This document shows, piece by piece, positions 1-10,126 of a stretch of DNA of 64,000 bases. The notes under the pieces were generated by a model. The model was not told where the DNA came from and ran no database searches. It was given only the letters and a program-made list of their open reading frames with translations. This stretch comes from Microbacteriaceae bacterium (GTDB taxonomy: Bacteria; Actinomycetota; Actinomycetes; Actinomycetales; Microbacteriaceae): the NCBI GenBank assembly GCA_025464975.1, contig JAODMT010000004.1:389478-453477 (forward strand), given 5' to 3'. Every line of letters starts with the position of its first letter. Within the stretch, counting starts at the first letter, position 1. Both the position numbers and the translations under genes were made by a program.

Positions 1-857
1 TGCTGGACGGCGGAGAGCAGACTCCGCCCGATACCCGGCCTCGCGAAGATCGTCTCGACCACGACCGCCCCGCTGATCAGCGCGCCGAACGCCCAGCCGG
101 CGAGCCCGATGGCCGGTATGGCCGCGTGGCGAAGGGCGTGACGCCAGAACACGCCGTTCGACCCCTCGCCGCGGGCACGGGCGGCGAGCACGAAGGGGGA
201 CGCCATGGCGTCGAGGATCGATTCCCGCATCACCTGACCGAGGAATCCGGCTAGCGGAATGGCGAGAGTGAGCACGGGCAGGATCAGTCCGGCCGCGCCA
301 GGGATGCTCACCGGGGGAAGCCAATCGAGAGTGGTGCTGAACAGGAGGATGAGCGAGATCGCGAGCCAGAAGTGTGGAACGGCGGCGGCGACGACCTCGA
401 GCACCGAACTCACCGCGGAGGCGCCCGGCCCGCCCCATGCCGACCAGGCGGCGAGCCCGAGCGCGATGGCCGCTGCTACGACGAGCGAGACCGCCGCAAG
501 AAGCAGGGTGCCGCCAAGGTTCTGGCCGATCACGGTGATGACGGGTTGGCGCAACGCGTAGGACTGTCCGAGGTCACCGACGGCGAGCCGGCCGAGGTAG
601 TGGAGGTACTGCAGCGGAAGCGGCTGATCGAGCCCGAAGTCCGCCCGCGCCTTCGCGAGCGCTGCGGCGCTCGCCTGGGAACCGGGGCCGCCGAGGATCG
701 CCTCGGCGGGGTCCCCCGGAATGAGCCGGATGGCGAAGAAAGTGACGGTCGCGACCGCCCACAGCACGAAGACGACGCCGCCGAGGCGGAGGAGCAGCCA
801 GGGCAGCCAGCGTCGCGCGACCGAAGACCGGGGTGCGGCCGCTACCGGGAGAGCCAC
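1..857 (-). CDS. Peptide/nickel-type ABC transporter permease (partial, 3' end outside window)
   Basis: This is an inner-membrane permease of the DppB/OppB family, forming the channel of a peptide-type importer. The minus frame stays open from a GTG at 857 to the window edge (285 codons visible). It opens with a hydrophobic segment (WLLLRLGGVVFVLWAVATV), followed by the family pattern RLIPGDP and later the cytoplasmic EAA-type loop with VLAARARG, which contacts the ATPase subunit. The GTG overlaps the stop of the upstream substrate-binding gene by 16 bases, which indicates translational coupling in one operon. The C-terminus and the partner permease and ATPases would lie to the left. Substrate cannot be inferred beyond the peptide/nickel class. 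Confidence 0.9.
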   Translation of the reverse strand, partial: MALPVAAAPRSSVARRWLPWLLLRLGGVVFVLWAVATVTFFAIRLIPGDPAEAILGGPGSQASAAALAKARADFGLDQPLPLQYLHYLGRLAVGDLGQSYALRQPVITVIGQNLGGTLLLAAVSLVVAAAIALGLAAWSAWGGPGASAVSSVLEVVAAAVPHFWLAISLILLFSTTLDWLPPVSIPGAAGLILPVLTLAIPLAGFLGQVMRESILDAMASPFVLAARARGEGSNGVFWRHALRHAAIPAIGLAGWAFGALISGAVVVETIFARPGIGRSLLSAVQ

Positions 858-2485
858 GCGTCATACATCGTCGGTGTCGACACCGTCGGCATCGCCCGCA
901 CGCCCTTCACGGTTGACCGCAGCAGGTAGTGGTTCTGCTGGTCGTAGAGCGGGAGGATGTAGTAGCCGCCCAGGATGATGTCCTGGGCCTGTTTGTAGAG
1001 CGACGCGCGCTCCTTCTGATCCGAGGTCTCGCCGGCCCTGACGAGCAGCGCATCGAGCGCCGGGTCCTTGACCTGGGAGTGGTTGGCGAAGTATCCGCTC
1101 GGTGCCGGCTTCGTGCCGTCGGAGTCGTAGAGGATGCGCAAGACGTCCGGACCGACCTTCGTGTACGGGGCGCTGACGAGGTTGTACTGGTTGGCGCCGA
1201 GGGCGCCGTACCAGCTCGAGAGGTCAAGCGGGTGGAGGTCGACCTTGAAGCCGGCCTGTTTCGTCGTGGCCTGAAGCTGCTCGAACAGCGACTGCTCGGC
1301 CGGGATCGATTGATTGGTGCTCACGGGGAAGTTCAGCTCGAGCACCTTGCCGTCCTTGACGCGGTAGCCGTCGGAGTTCCGCTGGGTCCAGCCGGCTTCA
1401 TCCAGCAGCTTCGCGGCGGCCTTCTGGTCGTAGGTGAAGAGTTTCGGCTCGGAGATGCCGAGTTTCTCGACGCTCGACAGCGCGGAGTACGACCGCTTTG
1501 CGGTTCCGAAGAACAGGCTCGTGATGGCGTCGTTGACGTCGGCCGAGCGGATGAACGCCTCCCGCACCCGCTTGTCGTCGAACGGCGCGATGCTCGAGTT
1601 CAGTTCTATGCGATTGGAGGCGCCGGGGCGCGGCGCGTCGATCGCGACGAGGTCCTTGGTCTTTTTCGCCGCGACGAGCGTGTCGGGCTGGGCGTTGTCG
1701 ATCACGTCGACGGTGCCGGACTGCAGGGCGGCGTACCGGGAGGCCGAGTCGGGCAGGAATCGCCACTGGATGGCCTTGAGGTACGCCGGGCCGGTGTGAG
1801 CGGCATCCGCGGGCGGCGAGTTGTACTTGTCGTTGCGGACGAGCGAGATCGACTGCTGGTGCACCCACTTGGTCACGATGAACGGCCCGGTGCCGACCGG
1901 GGACTCGCAATTGACCGCCTGGCTGCGCTTCAGGGCCTTCGCCGACTCGATGGCGAGCCACGGTTGGGACAGCGAATCGAGGAGTGCGCTATCCGGGGTG
2001 CTCAGCGTGAAGCGCGCCGTCAGATCGTTGACCACGGTGACGCCCGTGACCTTCTGCAGGGCGAGGTAGCCGGTGGATGACCCGGTGGCCGGGTCCTGCA
2101 GGTGCGCGACGTTTGCGGCGACGGCCTCGGCGTTCAGCGGCGTGCCATCGGTGAATTTCACGTTCTTACGCAGCGTGAAGTCCCAGCTCAGGCCGTTGGC
2201 GGACTCCGTCCACTTCGTCGCCAGCCACGGGATGATGTCGCCGGCCTTATTCTTGGAGACCAGCGACTCGAGGTACTGGGTCGCGACGAGGGCCTGAGGA
2301 TAGTTTCCCCCGACATGTGGGTCGAGGCAGGTCGGTTCGGCGTCGCCGGTCGCATAGACGAGTGTTCCGCCGGAGACGGGAGCGGATCCGCGCGGCGCGG
2401 CCGTCGTGGTGCATCCGACCAGCAAGAGGCCGACGGCGGCCATGGCAATCAGGGGGGACAGGAAGCGTTTCACGGGCTCTCTCAC
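842..2485 (-). CDS. ABC transporter substrate-binding lipoprotein (SBP family 5)
   Basis: This is an extracellular solute-binding lipoprotein of the family 5 type (oligopeptides, dipeptides, nickel), 547 aa, a usual length. A lipoprotein signal peptide ends with the lipobox LLVGC, making Cys25 the acylated residue. The mature part begins with the typical GGTLVYATGDAEPTCLDPH stretch. The permease follows with an overlapping start. A second GTG at 2473 is also possible because it begins MKRFLSPLI, a more usual signal-peptide start. The gene is divergent from a TetR regulator 50 bases away, which suggests that regulator controls the transporter. The ligand is not predictable. Confidence 0.92.
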   Translation of the reverse strand: MREPVKRFLSPLIAMAAVGLLLVGCTTTAAPRGSAPVSGGTLVYATGDAEPTCLDPHVGGNYPQALVATQYLESLVSKNKAGDIIPWLATKWTESANGLSWDFTLRKNVKFTDGTPLNAEAVAANVAHLQDPATGSSTGYLALQKVTGVTVVNDLTARFTLSTPDSALLDSLSQPWLAIESAKALKRSQAVNCESPVGTGPFIVTKWVHQQSISLVRNDKYNSPPADAAHTGPAYLKAIQWRFLPDSASRYAALQSGTVDVIDNAQPDTLVAAKKTKDLVAIDAPRPGASNRIELNSSIAPFDDKRVREAFIRSADVNDAITSLFFGTAKRSYSALSSVEKLGISEPKLFTYDQKAAAKLLDEAGWTQRNSDGYRVKDGKVLELNFPVSTNQSIPAEQSLFEQLQATTKQAGFKVDLHPLDLSSWYGALGANQYNLVSAPYTKVGPDVLRILYDSDGTKPAPSGYFANHSQVKDPALDALLVRAGETSDQKERASLYKQAQDIILGGYYILPLYDQQNHYLLRSTVKGVRAMPTVSTPTMYDAWLSR

Positions 2486-2496
2486 GAACGGGCTAT

Positions 2497-2515
2497 TATT
2501 GGGCTGAGTCCATTA
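2497..2515. promoter_or_regulatory. Candidate TetR operator between transporter and regulator
   Basis: The 50-base divergent intergenic region holds an imperfect 19-bp palindrome centred on base 2506 (TATTGGGCTGAGTCCATTA), with 7 of 9 pairs matching. TetR regulators usually bind such dyads in the region shared with the divergent gene. Function is inferred from position and symmetry only. Confidence 0.4.
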
Positions 2516-2535
2516 TCGCACTCAGGAGGTGACGC

Positions 2536-3228
2536 GTGACTTCCCAAGCTCAAAAGCCAGTCGGTCGTCCGCGCAGGTCGTCGAGGTCAATGCTCGAGGA
2601 TGCGGCGGTGGAGCTGTTCCTCGAGAACACCTACGCCCTAACCACCATCGAACAGATCACGCAGCGAGCCGGCGTCAGCCGCAACACCTTCTTCAACTAC
2701 TTCTCCGCCAAGAGCGACCTTCTGTGGGTGGAGCTGGATGCCGGCATCGACCGGCTCGCGGCCGAGCTCTCCCGTGTTCCGGCCGGGGGGCCGGCCCTTT
2801 CCGCGGTGCGGGACGCCGCGCTTCGGGTCGTCTACGACGTCGGGGTTGACCGGGTGCCGCTCGCCCTGACCCAGGACGACGTGATGGGCACCCGGGAGGA
2901 GACCCGCTCATCCGGGCTTGCGCGACTGGCGCGACGGTCGGACGTGATCGCGGCGTTCCTCTCCCGCCAGATCGGGCGACCGGTCGACGACCTGCTCGTG
3001 CTGAGCGCGGCGAACGCACTGTCCGGGGCGATCTCCGCCGCCTGGACGGTGTGGGCGCGGGACGGCATCGGCCGCGGCCCGCTGTTCGACTACGCCTCGG
3101 ATGCCCTCGCGATCGTGTCGATCGGGCTCGACGCGGGCCTCGAGCCCGCGGCCGCGGCTAGAATGGCTGGCAACGACATCGATCCGGTCATCACCGGGGA
3201 GTCTTCGGAAGAACGGTCGGGTTCTTAG
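2536..3228 (+). CDS. TetR family transcriptional regulator
   Basis: This is a 230-aa TetR/AcrR-type repressor. The N-terminal helix-turn-helix spans roughly residues 15-63 and carries the family pattern ITQRAGVSRNTFFNYFSAKS; the rest is the helical ligand-binding domain. The GTG start is set by a strong AGGAGG at 2524-2529, six bases upstream. It is divergent from the peptide ABC transporter, its probable target. Oddly, the last ~18 codons (from about 3176) coincide with the 5' half of the ileS T-box leader, so the C-terminal residues are dictated by the RNA element rather than by the TetR fold. Confidence 0.9.
   Translation: MTSQAQKPVGRPRRSSRSMLEDAAVELFLENTYALTTIEQITQRAGVSRNTFFNYFSAKSDLLWVELDAGIDRLAAELSRVPAGGPALSAVRDAALRVVYDVGVDRVPLALTQDDVMGTREETRSSGLARLARRSDVIAAFLSRQIGRPVDDLLVLSAANALSGAISAAWTVWARDGIGRGPLFDYASDALAIVSIGLDAGLEPAAAARMAGNDIDPVITGESSEERSGS
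3159..3164 (+). promoter_or_regulatory. Candidate -10 element for the ileS leader
   Basis: TAGAAT lies inside the TetR coding end and would place transcription start near 3171, just before the T-box begins. No good -35 hexamer was seen at the usual spacing, so this is a weak call. Confidence 0.35.
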
Positions 3229-3385
3229 CGGACCTCGACCAAGTAGAACCGAACGGGTCTGGCCCGTCATCGCCAATGAATAAGCGGTCGATCGGGCGCA
3301 ATCCCGATCGGCAAGCGGGGTGGTACCGCGGCATCCGTGTCCAAACGGGTGACGTCCTCGTCCAGTTGAAAGCCCGACCTGGAGA
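3176..3385 (+). promoter_or_regulatory. T-box riboswitch upstream of ileS
   Basis: This tRNA-sensing leader RNA precedes the isoleucyl-tRNA synthetase gene. A short stem CCGG/CCGG (3184-3187, 3194-3197) encloses an ATC isoleucine specifier at 3190-3192. The hallmark T-box sequence GGGTGGTACCGCG lies at 3318-3330, with the TGG (3321-3323) that pairs to the uncharged tRNA end. The minimal stem I and the absence of a U-tract terminator match the actinobacterial ileS class, which controls translation by sequestering the ribosome site (GGAG, about 3381-3384). Uncharged tRNA-Ile should expose that site. The 5' part overlaps the TetR reading frame. Confidence 0.92.
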
Positions 3386-3388
3386 GAC

Positions 3389-6300
3389 ATGACCTACCCG
3401 CTGACCCCCGATGGCGAAACCGAGCCGCTCACCGCGTCTCCGAACTTCCCGGCGATCGAAGACGGCATTCTCGCGTTCTGGAAGAGAGACAACACCTTCC
3501 AGGCATCCGTCGATCGCCGCGAGGGATGCGAGGAATGGGTGTTCTACGACGGCCCGCCCTTCGCTAACGGGCTCCCGCACTACGGACACCTGCTCACCGG
3601 ATATGCCAAGGACCTGTTTCCCCGGTTCCAGACGATGCGCGGAAAGCAGGTCCACCGACGCTTCGGCTGGGATACCCACGGACTCCCTGCCGAGCTCGAG
3701 GCGATGCGTCAGCTCGGGATCACGGAGAAGTCGCAGATCGAAGAGATGGGCGTCGAGCAGTTCAATGCCGCCGCCCGCGCATCGGTGCTCGGATACACCA
3801 CTGAGTGGCAGGACTACGTCACCCGCCAGGCTCGCTGGGTCGACTTCGAGAACGACTACAAGACCCTCGATGTGACGTTCATGGAGTCGGTCATCTGGGC
3901 ATTCAAGCAACTCCACGACAAGGGGCTCGCCTACGAGGGCTTCCGCGTGCTTCCGTACTGTTGGCACGACGAAACGCCGCTGTCCAACCACGAACTGCGC
4001 ATGGATGACGACGTCTATAAGACCCGTCAGGACCAGACCGTCACCGTTACCTTCCCGCTGGACGGGGCCAAGGCCGAGGCGCTGCACCTCACCGGGGTGA
4101 AGGCCCTGGCCTGGACCACAACGCCGTGGACCCTCCCGACCAACCTCGCCCTCGCGGTCGGCCCCCGGATCGAATACGCCGTGGTGCCGAGCGGACCGCA
4201 CGGGGCATCGGACGGCTCGGCCGATGGGGTCGCCGAGTTCCTGCTCGCCGCCGACACCGTCGCGGCCTACGCGAAGGATCTCGGCTACGGCTCGCCGGAG
4301 GCGGCGATCGCTGCGGTCAGCCGCACCATCCTCGGCGCCGACCTCGCCGGCGTCACCTACGACCGGTTGTGGGACTATTACGCCGACGAGGAGACCTGGG
4401 GGACCCAGAACGCCTGGCAGATCCTTGTCGCGGAGTACGTCGCCACCGGCGAGGGAACCGGCATCGTTCACCAGGCTCCCGCGTACGGCGAGGACGACCA
4501 GGTCACCTGCGCCGCCGCCGGCATCCCGGTGATCATCTCGGTGGACGACGGCGGCAAGTTCCTTTCGCAGGTGCCGGAGGTGGCCGGACTCCAGGTGTTC
4601 GACGCGAACAAGACGCTCACCCAGTTGCTCCGGGCCAACGGCCGACTGCTTCGGGTGGCGAGCTACGAGCACCCGTACCCGCACTGTTGGCGTTGTCGCA
4701 ATCCGCTCATCTACAAGGCGGTGTCGAGCTGGTTCGTGCGTGTCACCGAGTTCCGGGACCGCATGGGCGAACTCAACCAGGAGATCAACTGGGTGCCGGA
4801 GAACGTCAAGGACGGCCAGTTCGGAAAGTGGTTAGCCAACGCCCGCGACTGGTCAATTTCCCGCAATCGGTATTGGGGTTCGCCCATTCCGGTGTGGAAG
4901 AGCGACGATCCCGACTACCCGCGCGTCGACGTGTACGGCTCGCTCGACGAACTGCGGCGCGACTTCGGCGCGCTGCCGCTGAACTCCGATGGTGAGCCAG
5001 ACCTGCACCGTCCGTTCATCGATGAGCTGACGAGACCAAACCCGGACGATCCCACCGGGCGCAGCACCATGCGCCGGATCGAGGACGTGCTCGACGTGTG
5101 GTTCGATTCCGGTTCGATGCCATTCGCCCAGGTGCACTACCCGTTCGAAAACCAGGACTGGTTCGACAGCCACAACCCGGCCGACTTCATCGTCGAGTAC
5201 ATCGGACAGACTCGCGGCTGGTTCTACATGCTGCACGTGCTCTCGACCGCGCTGTTCGACCGGCCGGCCTTCTCCAATGTCATCAGTCACGGCATCGTGC
5301 TCGGAAGCGATGGGCAGAAGATGTCGAAGAGCCTCCGCAACTATCCGGATGTCTCGGAGGTGTTCGACCGGGACGGCGCGGACGCGATGCGGTGGTTCCT
5401 GATGGCGTCATCGGTGATCCGCGGCGGAAACCTCGTGGTCACGGAGGAGGGCATCCGTGAGGGAGTGCGACAGCTGATGCTGCCGCTCTGGAGCTGCTAC
5501 TACTTCTTCACGCTCTACGCGAATGCCGGCGGCTACACGGCGACCTGGCGCACCGACTCGCCGGACGTTCTCGATCGCTACCTCCTTGCGAAGACCCGGC
5601 AGCTCGTCGTCGACGTCACCAGCGACCTTGAGGCACTCGACAGCCCGCTCGCAGCGAACGCCCTCCGGGACTTCGGGGACGTGCTCACCAACTGGTACGT
5701 GCGGCGCAGCCGGGACCGGTTCTGGTCCGGTGACAACCCGGATGCCTTCGACACGCTGTACACCGTGCTCGAGACGCTGGCCCGGCTCGCCGCCCCGCTG
5801 CTCCCGCTCGTGACGGAACAGATCTGGAAGGGCCTCACTGGCGGCCGAAGCGTGCACCTCGAGGATTGGCCGGACCCGGACTCCTACCCGCGGGACGATG
5901 CCCTTGTCGCGACGATGGACCGGGTGCGCGAGATCGCTTCATCCGGTCTCAGCCTGCGCAAGGCGACCGGGCTGCGGGTGCGACTCCCGCTTGCCGAACT
6001 CACCGTCGTCGCGGGAAACGCCGCCGACCTCACCGGCTTCGGCGACATCCTGCGCGACGAGCTCAACGTGAAGGCGGTCGTGCTGCGCGAGCTCTCCGAG
6101 GACAGCCTCGGCGAATTCGGCATCCAGCGAAAGCTCACAGTCAACGCCCGCGCCGCGGGCCCCCGCATCGGCAAGCAGGTGCAAACCGTCATTCAGGCCG
6201 CCCGGCTTGGCGACTGGTCGGCGAACGGAGAGAACGTCATCGTCGGCGGCGTCGAACTTCTGCCGGGCGAATTCGAACTGCACCTGCAGGCAGCGGATGA

Positions 6301-6703
6301 CGCGCAAGCGATCACCTTCCTTCCCGGCGGCGGGTTCGTTCTGCTCGACACCGCGACGACTCCGGAGCTGGAGGCCGAGGGACTCGCCCGCGACCTCATC
6401 CGCGCCGTTCAGGACACCCGCAAGGGCGCCGGCCTCAACGTGAGCGACCGGATCGACCTCACCCTGTACTTCCAGTCCGACGTCGAGTGCGCCGGGGTTC
6501 GGCCGTTCGCCAAGACGATCGGGGACGAGACTCTCGCCCTCTCGATCGACGCGGTCCCCACAGGGGGCGACAATGTCGAGGTGTTTGCCGCTCAGCACGG
6601 CAAGACCGCGGCGTTCCGTTCGCTGATCACGGCGGGCCAGTACGCAAACATCGGCGATGTGCTCGTCGAAGTAACCATCCATGGAGCAGGTATCGATGTC
6701 TAA
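3389..6703 (+). CDS. ileS: Isoleucine--tRNA ligase
   Basis: This class I aminoacyl-tRNA synthetase charges tRNA-Ile in the cytoplasm. It is 1104 aa. The HIGH signature appears as HYGH (residues 64-67) and the KMSKS loop as KMSKS near residue 643. The CP1 editing region with TTPWTLPTN lies between them, and the anticodon-binding domain follows. Length and the HYGH form fit the long (type 2) synthetases found in actinobacteria; members of that group often resist mupirocin, which is family knowledge and was not tested here. The start is ATG after GGAGAG and is controlled by the T-box. The stop overlaps the folC start by 8 bases. Confidence 0.98.
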   Translation: MTYPLTPDGETEPLTASPNFPAIEDGILAFWKRDNTFQASVDRREGCEEWVFYDGPPFANGLPHYGHLLTGYAKDLFPRFQTMRGKQVHRRFGWDTHGLPAELEAMRQLGITEKSQIEEMGVEQFNAAARASVLGYTTEWQDYVTRQARWVDFENDYKTLDVTFMESVIWAFKQLHDKGLAYEGFRVLPYCWHDETPLSNHELRMDDDVYKTRQDQTVTVTFPLDGAKAEALHLTGVKALAWTTTPWTLPTNLALAVGPRIEYAVVPSGPHGASDGSADGVAEFLLAADTVAAYAKDLGYGSPEAAIAAVSRTILGADLAGVTYDRLWDYYADEETWGTQNAWQILVAEYVATGEGTGIVHQAPAYGEDDQVTCAAAGIPVIISVDDGGKFLSQVPEVAGLQVFDANKTLTQLLRANGRLLRVASYEHPYPHCWRCRNPLIYKAVSSWFVRVTEFRDRMGELNQEINWVPENVKDGQFGKWLANARDWSISRNRYWGSPIPVWKSDDPDYPRVDVYGSLDELRRDFGALPLNSDGEPDLHRPFIDELTRPNPDDPTGRSTMRRIEDVLDVWFDSGSMPFAQVHYPFENQDWFDSHNPADFIVEYIGQTRGWFYMLHVLSTALFDRPAFSNVISHGIVLGSDGQKMSKSLRNYPDVSEVFDRDGADAMRWFLMASSVIRGGNLVVTEEGIREGVRQLMLPLWSCYYFFTLYANAGGYTATWRTDSPDVLDRYLLAKTRQLVVDVTSDLEALDSPLAANALRDFGDVLTNWYVRRSRDRFWSGDNPDAFDTLYTVLETLARLAAPLLPLVTEQIWKGLTGGRSVHLEDWPDPDSYPRDDALVATMDRVREIASSGLSLRKATGLRVRLPLAELTVVAGNAADLTGFGDILRDELNVKAVVLRELSEDSLGEFGIQRKLTVNARAAGPRIGKQVQTVIQAARLGDWSANGENVIVGGVELLPGEFELHLQAADDAQAITFLPGGGFVLLDTATTPELEAEGLARDLIRAVQDTRKGAGLNVSDRIDLTLYFQSDVECAGVRPFAKTIGDETLALSIDAVPTGGDNVEVFAAQHGKTAAFRSLITAGQYANIGDVLVEVTIHGAGIDV

Positions 6704-8087
6704 CGACCATGATTCGCACGACCCCGAGCTGAGCGACGACTCCCTCTACCAGCGAGAGGCCGACGCGGTGTATGCCGAGCTGCTCGCCCGCATCGGGGAG
6801 GGCCACCCGCAGCCGCGGCTTGGCGCGGTGCGTCGGGTGGTCGAGCTGCTCGGCGATCCGCAGCGCGCCTACCCGATCATCCACGTGACGGGAACCAACG
6901 GGAAGACCTCGACGAGCCGAATCACCGAGAGCATTCTTCGCGCCTACGGACTGCGAACGGGTCTGTTCTCGAGCCCGCATCTGGTGCGCGTCAACGAGCG
7001 AATTCTGATCGACGGTGCCCCGATCTCCAACGAGGCCTTCGTCAGCAACTATCGCGACATCAAGCCGTATCTCGACCTCGTCGACGCGGAACTACGCACG
7101 GCCGGCGACGCGCCGCTCGCATTTTTCGAAGCTTTTACCGCCCTCGCCTTCGCGAGCTTCGCCGACGCGCCGGTCGACGTCGCGGTCATTGAGGTCGGCC
7201 TCGGCGGGGAGTGGGATGCCACCAACGTCGGCGACGGACAGGTCGCCGTGTTCACGCCGATTTCGCTCGATCACACGGCCCGGCTCGGCAACACCGTCGC
7301 GCTCATCGCCGCGACCAAGGCCGGCATCATCAAGCCGGCCGCGGCCGTCGTGTCGTCCAACCAGCCGCCGACCGCGCTCGCCGAACTGGAGCGCGCCAGC
7401 GAACTCATGGAAGCCAGCTTTGCCGTGCAGGGCGGCGGTTTCGAGCTGCTGTCCAACACGGTTGCCGTGGGAGGTCAGCTGATCTCGGTTCGCGGCCTCG
7501 CCGGAACCTACAACGACCTCTTCCTTCCGCTGTTTGGCGACCACCAGGCGCAAAACGCCACGGTCGCGATCGCCGCCGTGGAGTCCTTTCTCGGCGGTGG
7601 AAGCCAGATGCTCGTCGGCGACGTGCTCGCCGAGGGGATCGCCACCGCGACATCCCCGGGTCGGCTGCAGGTGCTCGGCATCGAGCCAACGGTGATTTTG
7701 GATGCCGCTCACAACCCGGACGGCGCCGAGTCGCTCACCGCCGCCATCGGCCGCTACTTCACGTTCGACGAGGTGGCGATCGTGCTCGGGGTGCTCGCCG
7801 ATAAGGACGCGCGAGGGATCATCTCGGCGCTGGCCCCCCTCGCCGAGGTGTTTCTGGTCACGGCCTCGAGCTCGGATCGCGCCATCCCGGTCGACGAACT
7901 CGCGGAACTGGTTCGCGAGGTGGCCCCCGACAACTCGGTCGAGGACTACGACTCTCCGGCAGAGGCGATCGAGGCAGCGCGGGCGTGGGCGGCGAAAAAG
8001 CCTCGCCGCGGCGTTGTCGTCACCGGATCGATCACTCTCATCGGTGAGGCGATGGAGATTTCCGAGAGTGAAGGCTGGAAGCGGTGA
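6696..8087 (+). CDS. folC: Bifunctional folylpolyglutamate synthase/dihydrofolate synthase
   Basis: This Mur-ligase-like enzyme adds glutamate to dihydropteroate and folates using ATP. It is 463 aa. The ATP-binding loop appears as [13 protein letters not shown], followed by the family signature [14 protein letters not shown], the central motif [12 protein letters not shown], and the C-terminal ligase domain with [15 protein letters not shown] chose the ATG at 6696 because GGAG lies at 6683-6686, nine bases upstream; an earlier in-frame ATG at 6681 has no ribosome site. It overlaps ileS, and its stop overlaps the next start, so folC-DUF4233-ndk form one transcription unit. Confidence 0.96.
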   Translation: MSNDHDSHDPELSDDSLYQREADAVYAELLARIGEGHPQPRLGAVRRVVELLGDPQRAYPIIHVTGTNGKTSTSRITESILRAYGLRTGLFSSPHLVRVNERILIDGAPISNEAFVSNYRDIKPYLDLVDAELRTAGDAPLAFFEAFTALAFASFADAPVDVAVIEVGLGGEWDATNVGDGQVAVFTPISLDHTARLGNTVALIAATKAGIIKPAAAVVSSNQPPTALAELERASELMEASFAVQGGGFELLSNTVAVGGQLISVRGLAGTYNDLFLPLFGDHQAQNATVAIAAVESFLGGGSQMLVGDVLAEGIATATSPGRLQVLGIEPTVILDAAHNPDGAESLTAAIGRYFTFDEVAIVLGVLADKDARGIISALAPLAEVFLVTASSSDRAIPVDELAELVREVAPDNSVEDYDSPAEAIEAARAWAAKKPRRGVVVTGSITLIGEAMEISESEGWKR

Positions 8088-8476
8088 CAGAGCCGGCCGC
8101 GACGCCGAGGTCGCGACGGGAGAAGTCGGCGACCGAGTCGCTGCTCTCGATCGCGCTGCTGCTCGAGGCGATCCTGATCTTCTTCGTGGTCATGGTCGCC
8201 TTCGGGCTCAAAGTTCTGCCGCCGGCGGTCGTGTTCGGCGGCGGAGCGGCGCTCTTCGTGATCATGCTTGTGACCGGTCGTCTGATTCGCTTTACGTGGG
8301 CGGTGTGGGCGGGGTGGCTGTTGCAAGCGGCACTCATCGCCATCGGCGTTCTGCTGCCACTCATGTACTTCATTGGCGCGGTGTTCTGCGCCATCTGGAT
8401 CTATTGCTTCCTGATGGGCCGAAAACTGGACCGTCAGAAGGCCGCCTATCTCGCCAACCCCAACAACAAGGAGTAA
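8084..8476 (+). CDS. DUF4233 family small membrane protein
   Basis: This 130-aa integral membrane protein of unknown function has about four hydrophobic segments, including SLLSIALLLEAILIFFVVMVAFG and a glycine-rich second helix. A GTG start overlaps the folC stop. DUF4233 proteins typically sit between folC and ndk in actinobacteria, and that order is exactly reproduced here, which is the main support for the call. Confidence 0.88.
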   Translation: MTEPAATPRSRREKSATESLLSIALLLEAILIFFVVMVAFGLKVLPPAVVFGGGAALFVIMLVTGRLIRFTWAVWAGWLLQAALIAIGVLLPLMYFIGAVFCAIWIYCFLMGRKLDRQKAAYLANPNNKE

Positions 8477-8479
8477 TGA

Positions 8480-8899
8480 ATGGCCACCGTCGAAGAAACT
8501 CTCGTGCTCGTCAAGCCAGACGGCGTGTCCCGCAACCTGACCGGGGAAATTCTGCGCCGCATCGAGTCGAAGGGGTATCAGCTCGTCGACGTGAAGCTCG
8601 TGCAGGCGAGCCGCGAGCTGCTCGCTAAGCACTACGAGGAGCACCTCGGCAAGCCGTTCTACGAGCCGCTCGTGGAATTCATGGAGAGCGGCGCCATCGT
8701 GGCATTTCGCATCGCCGGTGAGCGTGTGATCGAGGGCTTTCGCTCGATCGCCGGCACCACGGACCCGACCACGGCGGCCCCCGGCACCATCAGGGGAGAC
8801 CTCGGACGCGACTGGGGCCTCGCGGTACAGCAGAACCTCGTGCACGGATCGGACTCGTCAGAGTCCGCCGCGCGCGAGCTCGCACTCTGGTTCGACTGA
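8480..8899 (+). CDS. ndk: Nucleoside diphosphate kinase
   Basis: This enzyme transfers the gamma phosphate between nucleoside triphosphates and diphosphates through a phosphohistidine. It is 139 aa, a normal length. It begins with ETLVLVKPDGVSRNL, and the active-site motif NLVHGSDS near the C-terminus carries the catalytic histidine. The ATG is preceded by AAGGAG. It is the last gene of the ileS-folC-DUF4233-ndk run. Confidence 0.97.
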   Translation: MATVEETLVLVKPDGVSRNLTGEILRRIESKGYQLVDVKLVQASRELLAKHYEEHLGKPFYEPLVEFMESGAIVAFRIAGERVIEGFRSIAGTTDPTTAAPGTIRGDLGRDWGLAVQQNLVHGSDSSESAARELALWFD

Positions 8900-9250
8900 G
8901 CTCTCCGTGAGCCACGGCGGCCGCCGTCGTTCAGCGCGGTGCAGCTGGTAGCCCGGTGAGCGCCGAGTCACGCTGCCCCGCGCTATTGCGGGCCTCTTCC
9001 GACAAAACGGGGTTGGCACGCCGGCCCTACTAGTCCGTTGTGGCCCGCTTTCGCGCTTCCCCGCCCCAACGGCCCGGATTTCTCCGGAGGTCTCTGAGAT
9101 GTGCCGCAATGTGAACGCTCACTTGGGTCAGATTGCCTGGGTTTTGCCAAATCCTCCGGAGAAACGTGTCAGCGGGAACGATTGGTGGCCGGAAATGGAC
9201 CCGTCGCAACCCGAAAGGGTGCGCACCCAATCAGGTGTCTGGCGGCCCGC
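8900..9250. other. Gene-free interval with two inverted arms
   Basis: No convincing gene lies in these 351 bases between ndk and the convergent dsbA-like gene. A 14-bp palindrome at 8914-8927 could be a weak ndk terminator but lacks a T tract. A 12-bp perfect inverted repeat, described separately, is the only other clear structure. Confidence 0.6.
9079..9164. repeat. Inverted repeat, 12-bp perfect arms
   Basis: TTTCTCCGGAGG at 9079-9090 is the exact reverse complement of 9153-9164. Each arm itself contains the palindrome CTCCGGAG. The 62-base spacer shows no coding capacity. It could be a paired operator, a structured RNA or the ends of a small degenerate mobile element. Confidence 0.6.
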
Positions 9251-10126
9251 CTAGCCCGCGTTCTGCTGCACGAAGGTGGCGAACGCGGTCGGGTCGGTGA
9301 GGGACCCGGAATACTGCGCGCCGTTCACGAAGACCGTCGGCGTGCCGTTGAATTTGCCGTTCTGCGTGTTCGGCAGGGTCGTGGACCCGGTGACCCGGGC
9401 GGTCGAGGCTGTCACCCAGGCCGAGAACTTGTCGCGATTCACGCACGAGGTGATTGCGCTGCTGCTGCTTCCCGCCCCCTTGAGCACCGAGAGGATCTTC
9501 GCGTTGGTGAGTCCGGTCGTCTGCTCGGCAGGCTGATTGGCAAACAGCGCCTTGTTGACCGCGAAGTAGTTGTTCGGGTCGTAATTCGCCACACAGGCTG
9601 CGGCGTTAGCGGCGCGAGACGAATACTGGGTGCCGAGCGACGAGCCGTCCAGGATCGAAATGGGGTGGATCTCGAGTGTCGCCGTCCCCGCCTTGACCCA
9701 GCTGGAAATCTGGTCCTGGTTGGTCGTCTCGAACTGGTCACAGTACGGGCACTGATAGTCGACGTAGGTCACGATGTTGACCGTTTTGGAGTGCGCGGCG
9801 GTGTTGGTCGGCACGGGCTTCTGGGTGGTCTTGAGGGCCGGCGTCGTCACCACGTCAAGGTTGGGTCCGGAAATCAGCACCCCGTCGCTGGCCATGTTCT
9901 TCGGCCCGAGTGCGGCGGGCTTCGGCGCTGATCCGTTCACGATGAAGATCGCGATTATCGCGATGACGGCGAGGATGCCGATGCCGATGCCGCTCTGCAG
10001 GAAGATCCGATTCCGGCGCTGACGGCGCTTCTCGGCCTCGCGCTCAATGCGCGCCAGTTCGCGGGCGGCCTCACGACGATCCTTCTTGCCAGGCTGCGAG
10101 GAATTGGAATTGACGGGACCAACCAT
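9251..10126 (-). CDS. Membrane-anchored DsbA-like thioredoxin-fold protein
   Basis: This extracytoplasmic thiol oxidoreductase (DsbA/Thioredoxin_4 family) is 291 aa. It has a charged cytoplasmic N-terminus, a single transmembrane anchor (GIGIGILAVIAIIAIFIV) and a thioredoxin fold with active-site CPYC near residue 126 in YVDYQCPYCDQF. It probably introduces disulfides into secreted proteins and is recycled by the VKOR-like protein encoded just upstream. The start is uncertain: ATG at 10126 gives the usual N-terminus, while in-frame GTG 10156 or ATG 10171 would extend it. A TTGACA hexamer overlaps the 10171 start, which argues against that choice. Confidence 0.9.
   Translation of the reverse strand: MVGPVNSNSSQPGKKDRREAARELARIEREAEKRRQRRNRIFLQSGIGIGILAVIAIIAIFIVNGSAPKPAALGPKNMASDGVLISGPNLDVVTTPALKTTQKPVPTNTAAHSKTVNIVTYVDYQCPYCDQFETTNQDQISSWVKAGTATLEIHPISILDGSSLGTQYSSRAANAAACVANYDPNNYFAVNKALFANQPAEQTTGLTNAKILSVLKGAGSSSSAITSCVNRDKFSAWVTASTARVTGSTTLPNTQNGKFNGTPTVFVNGAQYSGSLTDPTAFATFVQQNAG

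Noticed and set aside
3191..4684. 497-codon open frame on the minus strand
   Set aside because: It is the antisense shadow of ileS in high-GC DNA; ileS motifs are intact on the plus strand.
8914..8927. 14-bp perfect palindrome as the ndk terminator
   Set aside because: It has no loop-forming spacer and no T tract, so I did not annotate it as a terminator.
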